64,000 nucleotides of DNA. Source: Erythrophleum ivorense (lineage: Eukaryota; Streptophyta; Magnoliopsida; Fabales; Fabaceae). Below the pieces are notes generated by a model, which was not told where the DNA came from, made no database searches, and was given only the letters and a program-made list of their open reading frames with translations. Every line of letters begins with the position of its first letter. Within the stretch, counting starts at the first letter, position 1. The position numbers and the translations under genes were made by a program. The stretch is taken from NCBI GenBank assembly GCA_026724425.1, contig JAIUCV010000002.1, positions 3,043,001-3,107,000 of the forward strand, in the 5' to 3' direction. Shown here in pieces: positions 46,370 through 59,429 of the stretch.

Positions 46370-49300
46370 AGTTGTACATAATATTATATAAATATAATTA
46401 TAATATTTTTTTTTAAATTTATGATATTTAATTTAAACATTTATCAACGACCATTTTTTTACACTATATTCAAACCTTCAAGAATCAATTAAATTTTATC
46501 ATACAAATTTTTTTGAAAAGTAATAATAAAAAATTAATATGCTAAATAGTTGGTTTTTATAATATCTTGTTTTCAATACTTGTTTCAACACATTAATATT
46601 TGATGATTATATTTATTAATAGATAAGCTATTTTGGGCTTAAATTGTAAAATTAAAGAGTCGATTAAATTTAAATATTATATTATTTTTGATTTATTTAT
46701 ATATATAATTAGTAATTAAATGTTTTAAATTTTATTAATATTTGTTTATAATCATTTATTATACTAAATTTTTAATATATATATATATATATATTATTAG
46801 TGGTTCGACCACAATCAAATTAATGAACTGTAAACTAATATCTTTACTGGTTAAATAACCGATCTGATTTTAAAAGCACTGATAATAACACAGTGAACCA
46901 GTTTTCCATTAACTCAAAGTCTTCAACTTTTATTTATACCAATTATTTCATACCTCTTTCTATCTAAAGATTTATAGATTTGATTTTTTATAAAAATTAT
47001 TTTGTGCTTTTTCATATTTAAAGTTTTCATTATTTATTATCATATTAAAATCTATTTTTATTTAGAAAAAATTTGTGTCTACTTGTCCTTTTAGTTATCG
47101 TTTTTTATTTTTTATTTACTAAGTAACGTGACTCATTCTATTATTTTTTTTGTAGATGTTGAAATTGTGTACAAAAACTCATTCAGTCTAACTTAAGAAT
47201 GTTGTTAGTAAAGAACCAATAGTTGACTACTTGAATATTGACAGTTAATTGTCTTTTATGTATGTATATGTTTGTACTTTAGAAATAGTTCCACAGTCTA
47301 TATAAAATCCCCACCCTACTAGTTATATTTTGTTATTGATTGAAAAATGAGAGTGAAGCTCTTTGTTATTTATGATTAGAATTAGTTGTTTGTAGATAAT
47401 CTGAATGTCCCATATCCAAGGAAAACTCTATTAGATTTTATACAAAAAGTTGGGTATGACTTAGTATAATTAGAAGAAAAGATGTGAATTTTGAATTTAT
47501 ATTGAATAAAAGTATTTTATGAAAATTGTGTTTTAGATTGGAATAGTTACTTATAATATTATTATATATTGAAGTTAAATTAAGATTCCTGGTATCAAAA
47601 GTATGTTTGTTAGGTCTATGGATATGAGTTTTTTCATATTTTGTGCCAATTATATCCCCATTTAGGGTTGTGACAGAGAAAAAATGTCGTTACAAAATAA
47701 TCATTTGCAATTCCTTTTCTCATAATGTCTTGAGACTCCTGTTTGACATTTGGACTTAGGAGAGAACAATTAGATATCTTTGAGCTGAAGGAGAAATTGC
47801 TGATCACATAAAATTAACTATTTCTCAAGACTGAACCTTGCGACAACAGAGAAATGATATAAGCATTCATCTGAATATATAAGCCTTGTATAACCGAAAA
47901 GTGAAAGCTGGATCGCACAGTTATCATCACTTTATTATTTTCATTTCAAAACATTCAAATTGAATTTTTTCTTCCACCCATCCAAAGAAAAAACACATGC
48001 ACATACTCTAACTTCATCCTAACAGAGCTACAAGCGCGTTTTAATGAAGACCCAGATTTTTGTGTTCTACGTGTGCGCGTGCAAGCTAATGGCTTATGCG
48101 TTCCTTCTGCCACTTAAGCCCCAAAATAACAGACGTTTAGCCACATGGATGTAAGGATTAACTTTGTAAGGTTGAAAAGTACAATGAGTGTTTTGAAAAG
48201 AAAAAAAAAACTATAGAGACCAAATTAAAAGTTGAGGTAAACTATAGGGAGTGAATGATTTTTCTTTTGGCTACATTCCTAGTACAATGTATAGCTAAAA
48301 AGCTTGTATCACATTCATGGACTAATAACTATTACTAGGATACTTTTTAATTTCACAAGGTGGACAAATTGAAAGTTACTTTCTATAAAGAATTTCTTTA
48401 AAGGTAGGTTTGGGCATTTGAGCTAAAATTCTAAATAGGACAAGTGTAAGATATGCCCCTACTGACTTTCCAGGACCAACACCTTTAATGGACGACATAA
48501 AATTTTTAAACATCACTTGCAGAATTTTATAGTGTCTATAATTAGTACTCTTGTTTAATGAACAGTGATAACAAAAATGAGATAAGATCACTTAAATTCA
48601 TCAAACCATTTATCGTCATTTCAATTAAGCGAGATAGCAATATATATTTAAGGAGTGCCGTTTTCTTGTTCATCTCAGTCCGCGTAGTAGGGGGGACCAA
48701 TAGATAGTGTTCTAGCTTTTAATTCTTCAAAAAGTTATCCAACTTTATAAATTTGTGGTGCTGGGTTTTTCCAGTTGCTTCTCGTTTTTCAAAAAGCAAT
48801 GGGGGTGGAGTTATTTTTGTCTACACCATAATTTTATTTTGGAAGATAAGAAAAGAGAACCAGTCTGTTCTTAAATTAGGTTACAAAATTAGCTGCGTTA
48901 ACTTTTGCAGGTGGAACACTTCTACAGTTGATTAAGCATGGATTAATCGATCATAAGTCCTTCCAAAACTTTGAGCTTAATTGTATCCTTGACCGCTACT
49001 GAGAAGGTTTATTAGTTCAAGTGGCATGGTATGATGGTGTAGATGAAGCAACTCTTGTTGCTTCAATGATGCTGTGTTGCTTTCGAAAAAATGCTTGACA
49101 TTAAAAGGATAAAGCGTTGAATTATGCTTTTTTCAGTGTTAGGCTGTTAGCATCTCCTAATATGTTCATTTCAGACATGCCTGTGCAATTTCATCTCTAG
49201 GGTATGCTTCAAAAAAGAAAGAAAACATAGAGGCTGATTCATGGTTACCAAAAGTTGGATTAAACATATTCTCTCGATTCTTAAAGGTAAGGAATTGACA

Positions 49301-49950
49301 TGAAATCAACAGAATCTTGGTGAGAAATCTACGAATTTCGCTCTTGTCTTTTCTCTCTTTCTTCTTGGAATCTCGACTACATATTCTTCAGTGAAAACCT
49401 TCTCTTCCTGCCCACCTAATAATTAAAGAAGCAAAGGTGATCCCTTTACCGATTCATGAATCTACTCCCGAAATCACTACACAAAAGAGAACATGATAAC
49501 CTATCTCCTTTTTTTCCCTTCCCCAAAACACTACCATCCCAAGCAGCGCAAAAGCAGTTCAGAGGCATGGAAAATTCTTAATACATTCAGTGTAAAAAAA
49601 AAAAAACGCTAAGCCAATTATAAAGACAATACATTTTTTGATAGAATTAAGAGCTACTTCTAATATATTTATGTATGTTTTGATGATTAACTTGTTTTAG
49701 ATCTCTTTTGTAATATACTTAAAGATCCTCTCTAAAGGAATAGTAAGAAGGGGAAAAAAGATGACGATCTGATAAGCATGCTTTTTCATTCCCACTCATC
49801 AAATTTTAACTTCTTGTCCTATCATTCATACACATATTTTATATTCACAGATCTCTTAGTGATTGCATAAGTAAATAACACCAACCAGAAGCTGAAATTA
49901 GAAAACTTGAAAAGGAGCTCACCAATGATAGTAGTAGATTATACTAATTA
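46370..49950. other. Intergenic, nothing recognised
   Basis: AT-rich to about 47,600, more balanced afterwards. No ORF here resembles a known protein. The last few hundred bases before 49,954 should contain the 3' UTR of the NHL gene. Confidence 0.45.
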
Positions 49951-49953
49951 AAG

Positions 49954-50592
49954 TCAATTTAAACTGGTAGAACACTGAACCCCCTGGTTTGAAGTGAGAG
50001 GACCAGCGGGCATGGAGGGTCCAAACGCCATGATTGAAACACAATTAGCATGGAACCCATGATGCCCAGAGACCCATGTCGCCACTTTCCACCGAAGCCG
50101 TCCACTCACTTTGAGATTCAAAACAAGTCTTCCAACAGTTTGATCGCGACCCATTTCATAGCCAAGAGACGGAGCCACAGGTATATCGTTTCCTACCAGA
50201 GAGGCGGTTATGAGATTGCTCTCTTCATGGTCTTGGTAGAACGGTGGCAGAGAGGTACCAGAAGTTATCTGCTGGCCCTTGTAGGTGGCGTATACTTGGA
50301 AGTCGTCATAGTAAATGGCGACTTTCTGGTTTGGGTTTTTTGAGAGCAGAGTGAGCTGGATGGAGGAGTTTATGTGGGGCCCTGAGATACTGAGCTGGTA
50401 GATATCGACTTGTTCGAGGGAGAATTGAGGCTTGGCAGGACGGAGAATGACCCATATAGCAAGTGATAGTAGCAGAATTGCAGTGATAAATGAAAAGAGA
50501 GCAAAGAAGAGCTTCTTGTAGTTTCTTTCAATCTTGATTCCTTGCTTATACTGAGCACAGTGTTTTGGAGATTTTATTGTGATTTGAGACAT
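49954..50592 (-). CDS. NDR1/HIN1-like (NHL) LEA-2 membrane protein
   Basis: An intronless ORF of 212 residues, usual for the family. Order: a cytosolic N terminus with basic residues (KIERNYKK, 20-27); one transmembrane segment (about 28-50); the juxtamembrane RPAKPQFSLEQV (51-62), which matches the RPxKPxFxL signature of NHL proteins; an LEA-2 type beta domain (about 70-185) with KNPNQKVAIYYDD (85-97); and the conserved GRLRWKVATWVSGHHGFHAN (164-183) ending in Cys184. Family role: plasma-membrane-anchored proteins induced in pathogen and hypersensitive responses; NDR1 itself is needed for CC-NLR immunity and cell wall-membrane adhesion. Which NHL member this is cannot be fixed. A TATA-like element lies about 195 bp upstream. 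Plus-strand ORFs in the region are shadows. Confidence 0.92.
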   Translation of the reverse strand: MSQITIKSPKHCAQYKQGIKIERNYKKLFFALFSFITAILLLSLAIWVILRPAKPQFSLEQVDIYQLSISGPHINSSIQLTLLSKNPNQKVAIYYDDFQVYATYKGQQITSGTSLPPFYQDHEESNLITASLVGNDIPVAPSLGYEMGRDQTVGRLVLNLKVSGRLRWKVATWVSGHHGFHANCVSIMAFGPSMPAGPLTSNQGVQCSTSLN

Positions 50593-50784
50593 TGGCTAGA
50601 GAGAAGGAGAGAAGGTTTGAACGGAGGTATTACTGTGAGGAAGATGAGAAGAAGGGAGTAGAGAAGAGAAGCAGCAGCATCAAAAAGGGGAGAAGAGAAA
50701 AATAATAAAAATAAAAAGATGAATATTAAGATGGATTCTTATTGATTCACTGATGTTTAGAAATAAGAAGAGGGGTGGGATGGG

Positions 50785-50794
50785 TTATAAATAG
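50785..50794 (-). promoter_or_regulatory. TATA box of NHL gene (candidate)
   Basis: CTATTTATAA on the minus strand, about 195 bp before the ATG, followed by a purine/pyrimidine-biased leader. Distance suits a 5' UTR of about 160 nt. Confidence 0.5.
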
Positions 50795-50799
50795 AGGAT

Positions 50800-53700
50800 A
50801 AACCTGAATTAATTTGCCCTATGCCATTATTTTTTTTTTTTTTTTGGGTGGTAAGTCGCTATTCATAAAACCAGAAAAAAGTGGACATATATATACATAT
50901 TTCACGTACGTATTTTTATGTATATAAGGCAACTCTTTCATGCTACATTACACAAGTATATGTTTTTGTGTTATATTTTTATTGAAGAATATGATGACAG
51001 TAAAGATTTAAAAATTACACTTATAGTTTTGTTCATAGAAGAACTGTAAACTTTGCTGAAACATAGCAGAAAAAGTGGATATAGTAGTTTACAAGATTTT
51101 GCGGAAAAAAGTTAAAGGAAATGCATTGTGGACCATAGAATGGCCTATTTTATACTGTTAAATTAAGTTTATGGGTAATTTGGTGGATCTGAAGCTGTTG
51201 ATCGTTGCATCATTTCCCACCATTTTCTAAACCAACTGCTTGTTGCTTGTTGCAAGCAATTGTGGAGCATGTTTCAGTGGGACAAGCTAAGCCTTTTGGC
51301 CATAACTATATTGTCATACGAAGTACATAGCATAACAACAGCAAAATTTCACGGCTGAACTGTAGAAAGCGCAGAAAAGTAACCTAACTGGTTAATAGAA
51401 TAGGTACTTAGGGTTTTTTTTTTCACAGGTTTTGTTTTTTATAATACCGCAAAACGCTTTGGTCGCTTTCAGACTTTTGCATAATGAAATGAATGAGACC
51501 ACCATGAAACGCTACAAACCAAATTTGTGGCTATAACTGTCTCCAATCCGGCATGCTCTCTTTGGTGCTATTTAGTGCGCAAACCTTTGCTGAAACTGAA
51601 AACCTTTTGCAGACAATAACTTCTTTGCAGCATTTTAGATGAAAATTGAATCAAACCCATAAGCTACTCATGATTGATATGAGCTTGATATTTAATAGCT
51701 TTCACGAGGAAAGTGTTTTAGCTCTTCACCATGATTCACAGAAAGACTTGGTAAAAGGCAGTATTACTAGCACTGGAAGTTGGACAAATTTTGCTCCTCA
51801 GATTCATTAACTTTTTGCAGGGAGCTTTACCCATCAGAATTTCTAAATCATTAGAGATATTATGAAGTAGTTATTTGTGTTTTATGGCCTCCCTTCAGAC
51901 ACATAAAAGAGTTTTCTAAAAGACAAATGAAGGGACAATGATTGTCATGGTAAAGATGCAGCCAATTAGCCTCATGATGTGCATGTCTCTGGTGATGATC
52001 ACCAGCTGTAATCACAGAAGTGGTTCACATGGGTGCAAAAGGGGACACCCACAAATCAGAGGGTCCCAGATGATCTTAAGTATATTCCTTCTATCAAAGA
52101 TAAGTTCATTAATTATGAATAAATATGTAAACATATTATATGTAGATTCTAATGAAAAATACATTGGACATACATTTTTATTTATAATTGGATTGATCTG
52201 CTTATTTTTAGTAGACCAAATTTACCTTATAATTTTTCCAAGTTTATGGTCGCCTTCATTGTAAGCCATAATCAGAGATTAGAAGGAAAAGGGAAGGTAA
52301 CTAAGGCCTGGAGAACCGTGGGAATGTTAGAGTAGCCTTTGCCATATAGCCTTTGTTCATGATTAAAGTAATTAAGGCTTAGAGGGCCGTAGGAGTGATA
52401 GAGTAGCCTTTGTCATATAGCCTTTGTTCATGATTGCGGATATGATGCAAGTGGCCTAGTGACATGTCCTTTTTCCATGTGTCTATTTTAATTGTTAACT
52501 TCACTGCTTAGTGAAGCGTTTATTCAAGGAGATTGAGACTTGTGGATTTCTAATTTAACCCTGCAATTTTCACTTCACAAAACAACAGAACGAGCAGAAA
52601 GTGAGGGAAACATGCAGAATCTATGAAATGGCTTTTTATAAAAACTCTCCGGAATTATTGTCTATGTGATCATCTCCTGGCCTTAATTTGTCTAGTAGAT
52701 TTTGCTTTTGAAGTTGAGAAAAGGACCCACTTGAGAGATTTTTTTTTTATTTGAGGGCCCTACCTCAGTTTCCGCCGTTTGATAAAAATAGCCAATTAGA
52801 CATCCAAGTGTTTATCTGATAATGGGATTTATATCTTACATATGAATATATAATTGGTGACTATTTCATTGCTTGAATGCATGGTAATTTGGCAATATGG
52901 GGACCCTACCATACTAAGGAGTTCAAAGGCATGCAGAGACGTCTGAAATTAAAAGTTTTGTCTCGCTTTTGGAACTTCCTTTTTTCAGTTATTATTGAGC
53001 CCCTCCATCAATAGAAAGTTGATGACCCCGTTACTTTAGTGGTTTCTCATCTTCTCAACTTTCTTTTACCACAATTCTTTAGTGCTTATTTCCTTCCGCT
53101 GGGACCATAAGGACTCCCAATTTCTTCATGATTAATAAAAGGAGAAAAGATAGTTTGCTTAGTTTTCCTAAGAAATAAAACATAACTTTTGAACCTTTGA
53201 TTATGTTCGTTCATTGAACTACTGTGTACTGCGACAAGGATCTCTGCTAAGTAAAACTGAGAAAGTAACCAAATAGGATAACTGTATTATTAAAGCATAC
53301 GTAAACAAGCTTCAAAAATGGTTGTTGGGAAGTACATATAAAAGGGTTAAGAAAAAAAAAATTAAAGACTTGTTTAGACAACTTTTGGCATTATTACTTC
53401 CCGAATGGCGGCTACTTGCATTTGTCCACTTTGAATTATCTGTCTTTGCCTACAATTCTTCTGAAACTTTAGCTTCTCTTGCCATTTTCCATAATTTCCA
53501 ATCACGCAATCCAAAACTTAAGGTGATAAGATAAATCCTCTGATATAACTTGAAGCCGACAGCGAATGATGCCTGTGAAAAGGAGTTGTTCTTAAGCTCC
53601 TGGAATTAATTATTACTTACATATTTGCTTCCCTTTACTCTCTGACTTAGGAACGTATAATTTATCATCCTTATCACAAACTTCCAAACAACATGGCAAA

Positions 53701-54284
53701 GCATAGAAGGGTGGATGGCATCCTGATGTGCTGAGGCATAGTGTATGCAGCCTGCTAGGAAAAGTCCAATATTCCTTACTTTACTTTTTTTCTTCTTTCT
53801 TTTTCTGCTTTTGGGAAATATGGGTGGGGAGAGGGTAACATTTTGAATCACTTTCAAATGCACTCTCTATGAAAAGGTTGCTTGGGAAACTGGCAACCAT
53901 ATTTGTGCAGACGATAAGCAAATTTAAGAAATTAAGAGTATTGAATAAATAAATACAGAGTTAATTGATTTTAAGAGTATTGAGAAACTGCTCTCTTATT
54001 GTATAAGAAGCTCCTACACGATTAATCAGCGAGTTCTTGTGAGCAAACAAATCCTTACAAATAAATAATGAGCCAGGCAGATTCCTCTAAAACTGAATAT
54101 AATAACAGTCATCTATTACATTAGGTACATTATATATCAAGATCTGGAAGAAGGGTAAACCAGGAAATGACTTTAGACAGCATATACAGATCAAGTGGTT
54201 CTGGTATTTAAGGACTTAAGAAAAAATTTTTGCAGCTACTTATACTAACAACAGTGCTCTCCTCTTCCACTAAAGATCGTATTC
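50800..54284. other. Intergenic between NHL and PRR genes
   Basis: No gene recognised. The 108-codon ORF at 51,938-52,264 (+) has no family signature. Contains the 71-bp tandem duplication at 52,294-52,435. The end of the interval should hold the PRR 3' UTR. Confidence 0.5.
52294..52435. repeat. 71-bp tandem duplication
   Basis: 52,294-52,364 and 52,365-52,435 are head-to-tail copies ending CATATAGCCTTTGTTCATGA; about 10 differences in 71 bp. Confidence 0.92.
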
Positions 54285-57200
54285 TCAGCCATCTTTTTCT
54301 GCAGCCTGGGGATCAGGGTGCAGTTGACGAACAAATTGTCCTTTCACTCTGGGACGCTGCTCTGCAAGTTTCTTTCTGCTCTCATACCGAACCTGTTACA
54401 AGTATAAGATAAATTTATCACATAAAGAAAAGATTTAGCAAATGATGATGGTCATGGTAATAAAAGGTGATGCTGATAGTAAAGGACCTTCTTCTCATAG
54501 CATCTCTCTTTCCTTTTTAAACGAAACTTGTTTAGAGCTGCTTCTCTTTGGATAGATCGATGAGAATTTGCATTGTTTGTGAGGTCTTCATTATTAACAT
54601 CTGAAGCAGCCCTGACTGTGGCAGCCTGATCAATGTTGCTGTTACTTCCACAATTGCTTCCGTAGCCAATGCTGTTCATGCGGCTCACATTTCCATTACA
54701 GAAACGACTGCTTCCACTTTGATCAGTTGCAGGAGAGATATGTCCTCGATCTTCCACATGTTCCAATTTGTGATCCTGCACATCAACCATGTGGTTTGCA
54801 TGTATGTTTCCATTTTGGCCTTGAGATTCATAAAGCTGCTCTGAACTATTTTCTTTGACATTAGACTGATAATATGCATTTGCTTGAAAGGTAAGTTCAT
54901 GGTGCACAACTGAACTTGGGCTTGGCATTGATGGTGGACCTGACTGTGTACAAAACATTGGAGGAAGGACAGAACCATAGGCTTTGCACAGATCGTTGAA
55001 CCTTATCCCTTTTACTGGAATTGGGAGAGGATGCGCCTGCTGGGAGCATGAAGTTGCGAGTTCAGATTCTTTAGATTGGGCTGTAGTGGGTGACACAATA
55101 CTTCTTTGCATACTAGGTGTTGAACTATCTGAGTTATAGCCAATAGCAACATGGGAGATATTTTTCTCACAATTTGATCTCTGTTCTCTTTCTAGATCAC
55201 AAAAGTTAATGAAACCTACAGGTTGTGCTTGCAATTGTCTGTTGGTATACCTGCATGAGAGTTCATTTAGTTGATAGGAAAATAGAAAAACACAGGGAAG
55301 AGAGTTTACAGAGGCCACGTGACAAAATCCAAGAACTTACCAAAAGACTTTAATTAAATTAATTTTTATTTGATCCTTAAAGCTCTTTTGTGAGGTAATT
55401 TTTCAGAATCTTATATGTGATTATATCATTTTTTGAGGTTCCTCACGAAAACTACTCAAGCAAAACACCATTTTTAATATCTTAGCAAGATTCCAAGTCC
55501 TATACTTCATAATCATAACATCAAATTTAGAAAAACCATTTTAATATTTAGAGGGTATTGAGGATATTGGATTCCTTGAATTCCTTTGCCGTAATTTACA
55601 TGATAAAAGATATGGAGCCATTTCCAGGCAAACAAACTGGTTTCTACAAGTTTATGATTTCTTGAAGTAAATTTTAAAACCTCATAAAGAAAAAGAAAGA
55701 GGAATAAGATTGGATATGAGCACTTACCGTTTGAAAGCTGAAGCATGAGAATGCATGAGGGTATGCCTTTCTTCGGGGACTTCATTCTCAAAATTGCTGG
55801 GATGATACCTTCTCAAGGAAAGATCTAATTGTGGAGAGTAGTCAAACTTGCCTGTGCAATTAATCGTGGAACTTTTGAGACTGCAGTTTGGATGAGTATG
55901 AAATGCTCCAATCAAGTCAATAGCTTCCTTAGAAGAGCTAATTTGAACATAGTGACTGTCATGAGCCTCACCGCTGATACTAGCACTCGTACAATGCTCT
56001 GGACCGCCATCCTTGCCATGAGTTGTGCTTGTCTCACCATTTTTGCAGATACCCACAGTTAATCCTAATGAATAAGAGTTGCTGCAATTTAGATTCTTCC
56101 TTTTCAAGCAGAACAAATATATAACGCCAAGGGACTTGGTCTATAGAAATTTACCCCCAGCATGAATATCATGCATGATCCATGTGTGGTCTAAACGAAT
56201 GCAAGTTTCAACCTCCTGAATCTGTTTTTGGCTTGGATAAAAATCACCACCTCTTAGATGAGCAAATTCCTGAAAATTTTCCACGGGTGCACTTTCAGCT
56301 TCCAAGTCGGGCTTTGTACAGGAGCTCTGCAAGAGACAACATGTAATCGCTATATGAAACTTCATGTAGCCAACCCAAACTGAAAGCAAATTTTATTCAC
56401 CTATCAGAGGCTTATAAAGATTAAAAAAACACATATTCACTGGTAGTCTTCCATTGAATTTGTAATTAAATTTATACAAGAAATGATTAGTGGGAAATTT
56501 TAGACACTGATAATGTAGACTTTCCAAGCTGGACAGTCATAAACATGCAGAAGAGTCAGCACAGGAGACTCTATCATCCCTTAAAGATGTCATTGCTGCT
56601 TCAGGAAAAGCTTCTCATTTACAATAAAAAACAAGTAAATTAAATGGAAGGGGAAAAAAATATCACACAATAAGTCCAAAGGCTTGTTGTCAACGTACTA
56701 TACCCCAAAACAACCAACTTGAACTGAGACTATCTTTTAATTGAATGTTTTAAATTTTCTTACTAAACAATAGAAATAATGAAGAGAACAATTTTTTACA
56801 ATTCAAAACTTGAAAGGATTATGAATTTTTTAGATAATTTTCAAAATCAGGAAAACTAACCTGAGCATCACTTCCTTTTTCAAATAATTCTTTATTTTTT
56901 TGAATGCATGCGGCATCTTCACTTGAATGGCTAGCAGCATTATTCTCAGCAGTGACTTCAACCTTTTGTTGTGCATCGCTCTCGTCTTGAAGACCATTTA
57001 AACCAATTCTCGACTGAAACCAAAATAATAATAATAATAAATAAGATAAAATTTTCAACTAGTGGTAAGTAACATCCAAGTATTTAGAAGAACGAACAGT
57101 ACTGAAAAAAGTGGGTACACAAGTCATACTGATCGCCTTCTCCAAACATGCTGCCACAAATTCCTCAGCTCATTTTTCCTAATGGGCTTAACAAGATAGT

Positions 57201-58692
57201 CAGCAGCACCTTTCAACATGCACTTGTATACTGTGCTAATCGAATCTTGTGATGACATCACTGAAAAAGCATTCAGGAAAAAAGCCAGAAGAGTTAAATT
57301 TTTGTATTGATATAGTGGAAAAGATATCAGTAATTATAACAGCCAGAGATTCTATCTTGGTATCATACTTATAACAGGAATGTTTTTGCAAATCTCGTGC
57401 TCCATAATTAGTGTGAGAAGAGCATAGCCAGATATGGAAGGCAAATCCGCTTCTGTCAGTATCAGATCGATATTGTGTGGTCTTCCCTTCAGTATTTCCC
57501 ATGCTTTCAAGCCATCAGGAACAGCAGCCACTGCTCAACACAGATGGAGAAGGTTATTTAAAGTTCCAAGAGAATGTAACTAGGTTTAAACTTTAAAGTA
57601 CTTAGATTTTCCAAATTACAAGCTTCAGGAAAGCAGAAAAAGTGGGTTATTAGAAAATTTATATAACAAGTATTAAATGTTGACAACAAATCTATAATGT
57701 TCTAATAACTTAAGCCTGTAGATTTCATACTGCCAAGGTTCTTACTAAATGCTGAAAGTTGGAAGGTGCTATTAATCCCTTGGACTTACATTTATGAACC
57801 CAAATTTCCTTATCATACTCCTAGTTTGGGACTTTGGGCGTGACAGGCCTGCAAGAAAATAATAGACTTCTTTCTTTTTATATTTTCCCAAGCAACTATT
57901 AATTACATAACGCTAAAAAGAGAATATTCTATGTACATATAAGTTTTCTTTTTTCCTCCTTTCTCCTAAAATCTTCAATTCTAAATTTTTATCTCCTCTG
58001 ACTGCTTGTTTACTTCATATGACATAAAATCAGACCCTTGTAAGCTCAAACCTCGGAAACGATAACCAAAGCACATGGTCAATGAAATTACGGTTTCAAC
58101 TCTGAAAGTTGGAACCAAGAAAGAAGAAAGAGAATCAGATCCAGATGCTTTTAAGCCCGTAAGCCAGAAAACAGAAAGTTGAGCAGACACTAAACTAATT
58201 CGTGGAACAAGTCAATTCACTGAGTCCAGACTCCAGAAAAACCGAAGAGCAAGAGAGAATCAGAATTTTAATCGTGGTTATAGGAGAAGCAAGTACCCCC
58301 TAATTAGCTCAAGCTGAATCAACAATATTTGAGCCTTCATATTGAACATTTACTATAGCACCCATTCTCCATCAAAGAGATCCGGGGAATGAAAAAAGGA
58401 GAAAGGCTAATGAAAAAACCACAAAAACCATAAAATTGAAGGAAGCAAATATTTTGAAGCAGTTTCTACCTCTGTAGCTGCATTTTCTGAGAAGTGCAGC
58501 AATAATCTGGCGGGTGGAATCATCAGCTTCAACCAAGAGAACCCTCAATATCATCCTAGGCAAGAATTTCTCCCACCTCATCAAGCCATTTAATTCTCCT
58601 CCTTTACTCTCTGTTCCACTCTCCTCCTCCTCTGTCTTCTCCTTCTCCTTCACTTCCACTACTTTCTCACCACTCAAGACCACATCCCCCAT
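54285..58692 (-). CDS. PRR5/9: Pseudo-response regulator, PRR5/PRR9 clade
   Basis: Eight coding exons on the minus strand: 58692-58470, 57530-57369, 57260-57130, 57013-56861, 56326-56155, 56064-55728, 55250-54488, 54392-54285. All junctions are GT-AG and phases agree, giving 2049 nt and 682 residues. Pseudo-receiver at about 49-168: LRVLLVEADDSTRQ, then Glu101 (LTEADLP) where a true receiver has the phospho-accepting Asp, and Lys153 (LVKPIRKN). An EAR-type LDLSL at 360-364 fits the Topless-binding motif of PRR5/7/9. A CCT domain at about 627-670 (QREAALNKFRLKRKER, then VRYESRKKLAEQRPRVKGQF) spans the last intron. Family role: daytime repressors of CCA1/LHY in the circadian clock, bound to DNA through CCT, nuclear. 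PRR5 and PRR9 cannot be separated by eye. No disruption is seen. Donors are ordinary except the last, GTCCTT. Confidence 0.93.
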
Positions 58693-58767
58693 TTTTCACA
58701 CACCCCTTTCAGCCTTTCAGTTTCACCCTCTCTCTATAGAGTTAGAATCAAATGCAGAAGCAGGGTC

Positions 58768-58839
58768 TCAAGAGTATTCCCACAAGAGTATAAGACAAAA
58801 AAACCAGAGCGAAACGAAGATGGGAGGGTAAAAGGGCAT
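58768..58839 (-). other. Possible 23-codon upstream ORF in PRR leader
   Basis: On the minus strand an ATG at 58,839-58,837 opens 23 codons and stops with TGA at 58,770-58,768, 75 bp before the main ATG. It matters only if transcription starts upstream of 58,839, which cannot be seen. Confidence 0.3.
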
Positions 58840-58933
58840 CTATTGAAGCACAAGGTTAAATTCAATAAACTGAACATCCGATGGCGTCAGATGAGTATTC
58901 CACCGGTAAGCGCCTCAAATCCAACGGCTAAGG

Positions 58934-59196
58934 AAATATCTTGCTCAGCAAAATATCTGTGTACCCCGATGGCAGTCGCCCACATGATCCACGTCAGCAA
59001 GCAGATCTAATTTTCGGCCAAAGATCGAAATCAAAGTAGCCATTGGGTTTCTCCTGTTTCTGTTTGGTGGTGGATATTTAAGTTTGAGGGTCAACAACTA
59101 TCCCTTGTCTTCCCCTTCCTCTTTCTCTCTCAATTTGAGATATTTCTTGAGTGAGACAAGTGGCGCTTTGTGGGTCCCACTGAAGAAAAGATATTT
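58934..59196 (-). promoter_or_regulatory. PRR upstream region with evening-element cluster
   Basis: Within 265 bp there are four AAATATCT cores: 58,934-58,941; 58,950-58,958, a perfect 9-bp evening element AAAATATCT; and two in the opposite orientation at 59,138-59,145 and 59,189-59,196 (AGATATTT). An ACGT-core site CCACGTCA (58,989-58,996; TGACGTGG on the gene strand) and the palindromic TCP-type GTGGGTCCCAC (59,170-59,180) lie among them. Evening elements are bound by CCA1/LHY/RVE MYB factors, known regulators of PRR5, PRR7 and PRR9. Distance to the ATG is about 240-500 bp. Confidence 0.7.
58950..58958 (+). promoter_or_regulatory. Evening element
   Basis: Exact AAAATATCT, about 258 bp upstream of the PRR start codon. 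Confidence 0.7.
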
Positions 59197-59429
59197 CCTC
59201 CCCGGATATTTTTTTGAGTGCCTTAAGATTGCCAATCAATCTTATGGATGGAGTTTTGACACATGGCATTGTTTTTTCTCTTGGAGATGTCTCGTTTGTG
59301 GTTTTGAGAGTTGTCAAACGCTACCTACAAAATGTTTCGAGAGCTACGTTGTCATTCGCGTCGAGTGGGAGTGTCATGCTACTCGCTCGACCATTGGATA
59401 GATCGGCAGAATTGGAGTTTAGGTCATGA

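Noticed and set aside
51938..52264. 108-codon plus-strand ORF with hydrophobic N terminus
   Set aside because: Looks like a possible secreted peptide at first (MCMSLVMITSC), but the rest is AT-rich random sequence with hydrophobic stretches and no known family.
55513..55791. Minus-strand ORF between PRR exons 6 and 7
   Set aside because: It runs out of the end of exon 6 through intron 6 in another frame; the GTAAGT donor at 55,727 and acceptor before 55,250 explain the region.
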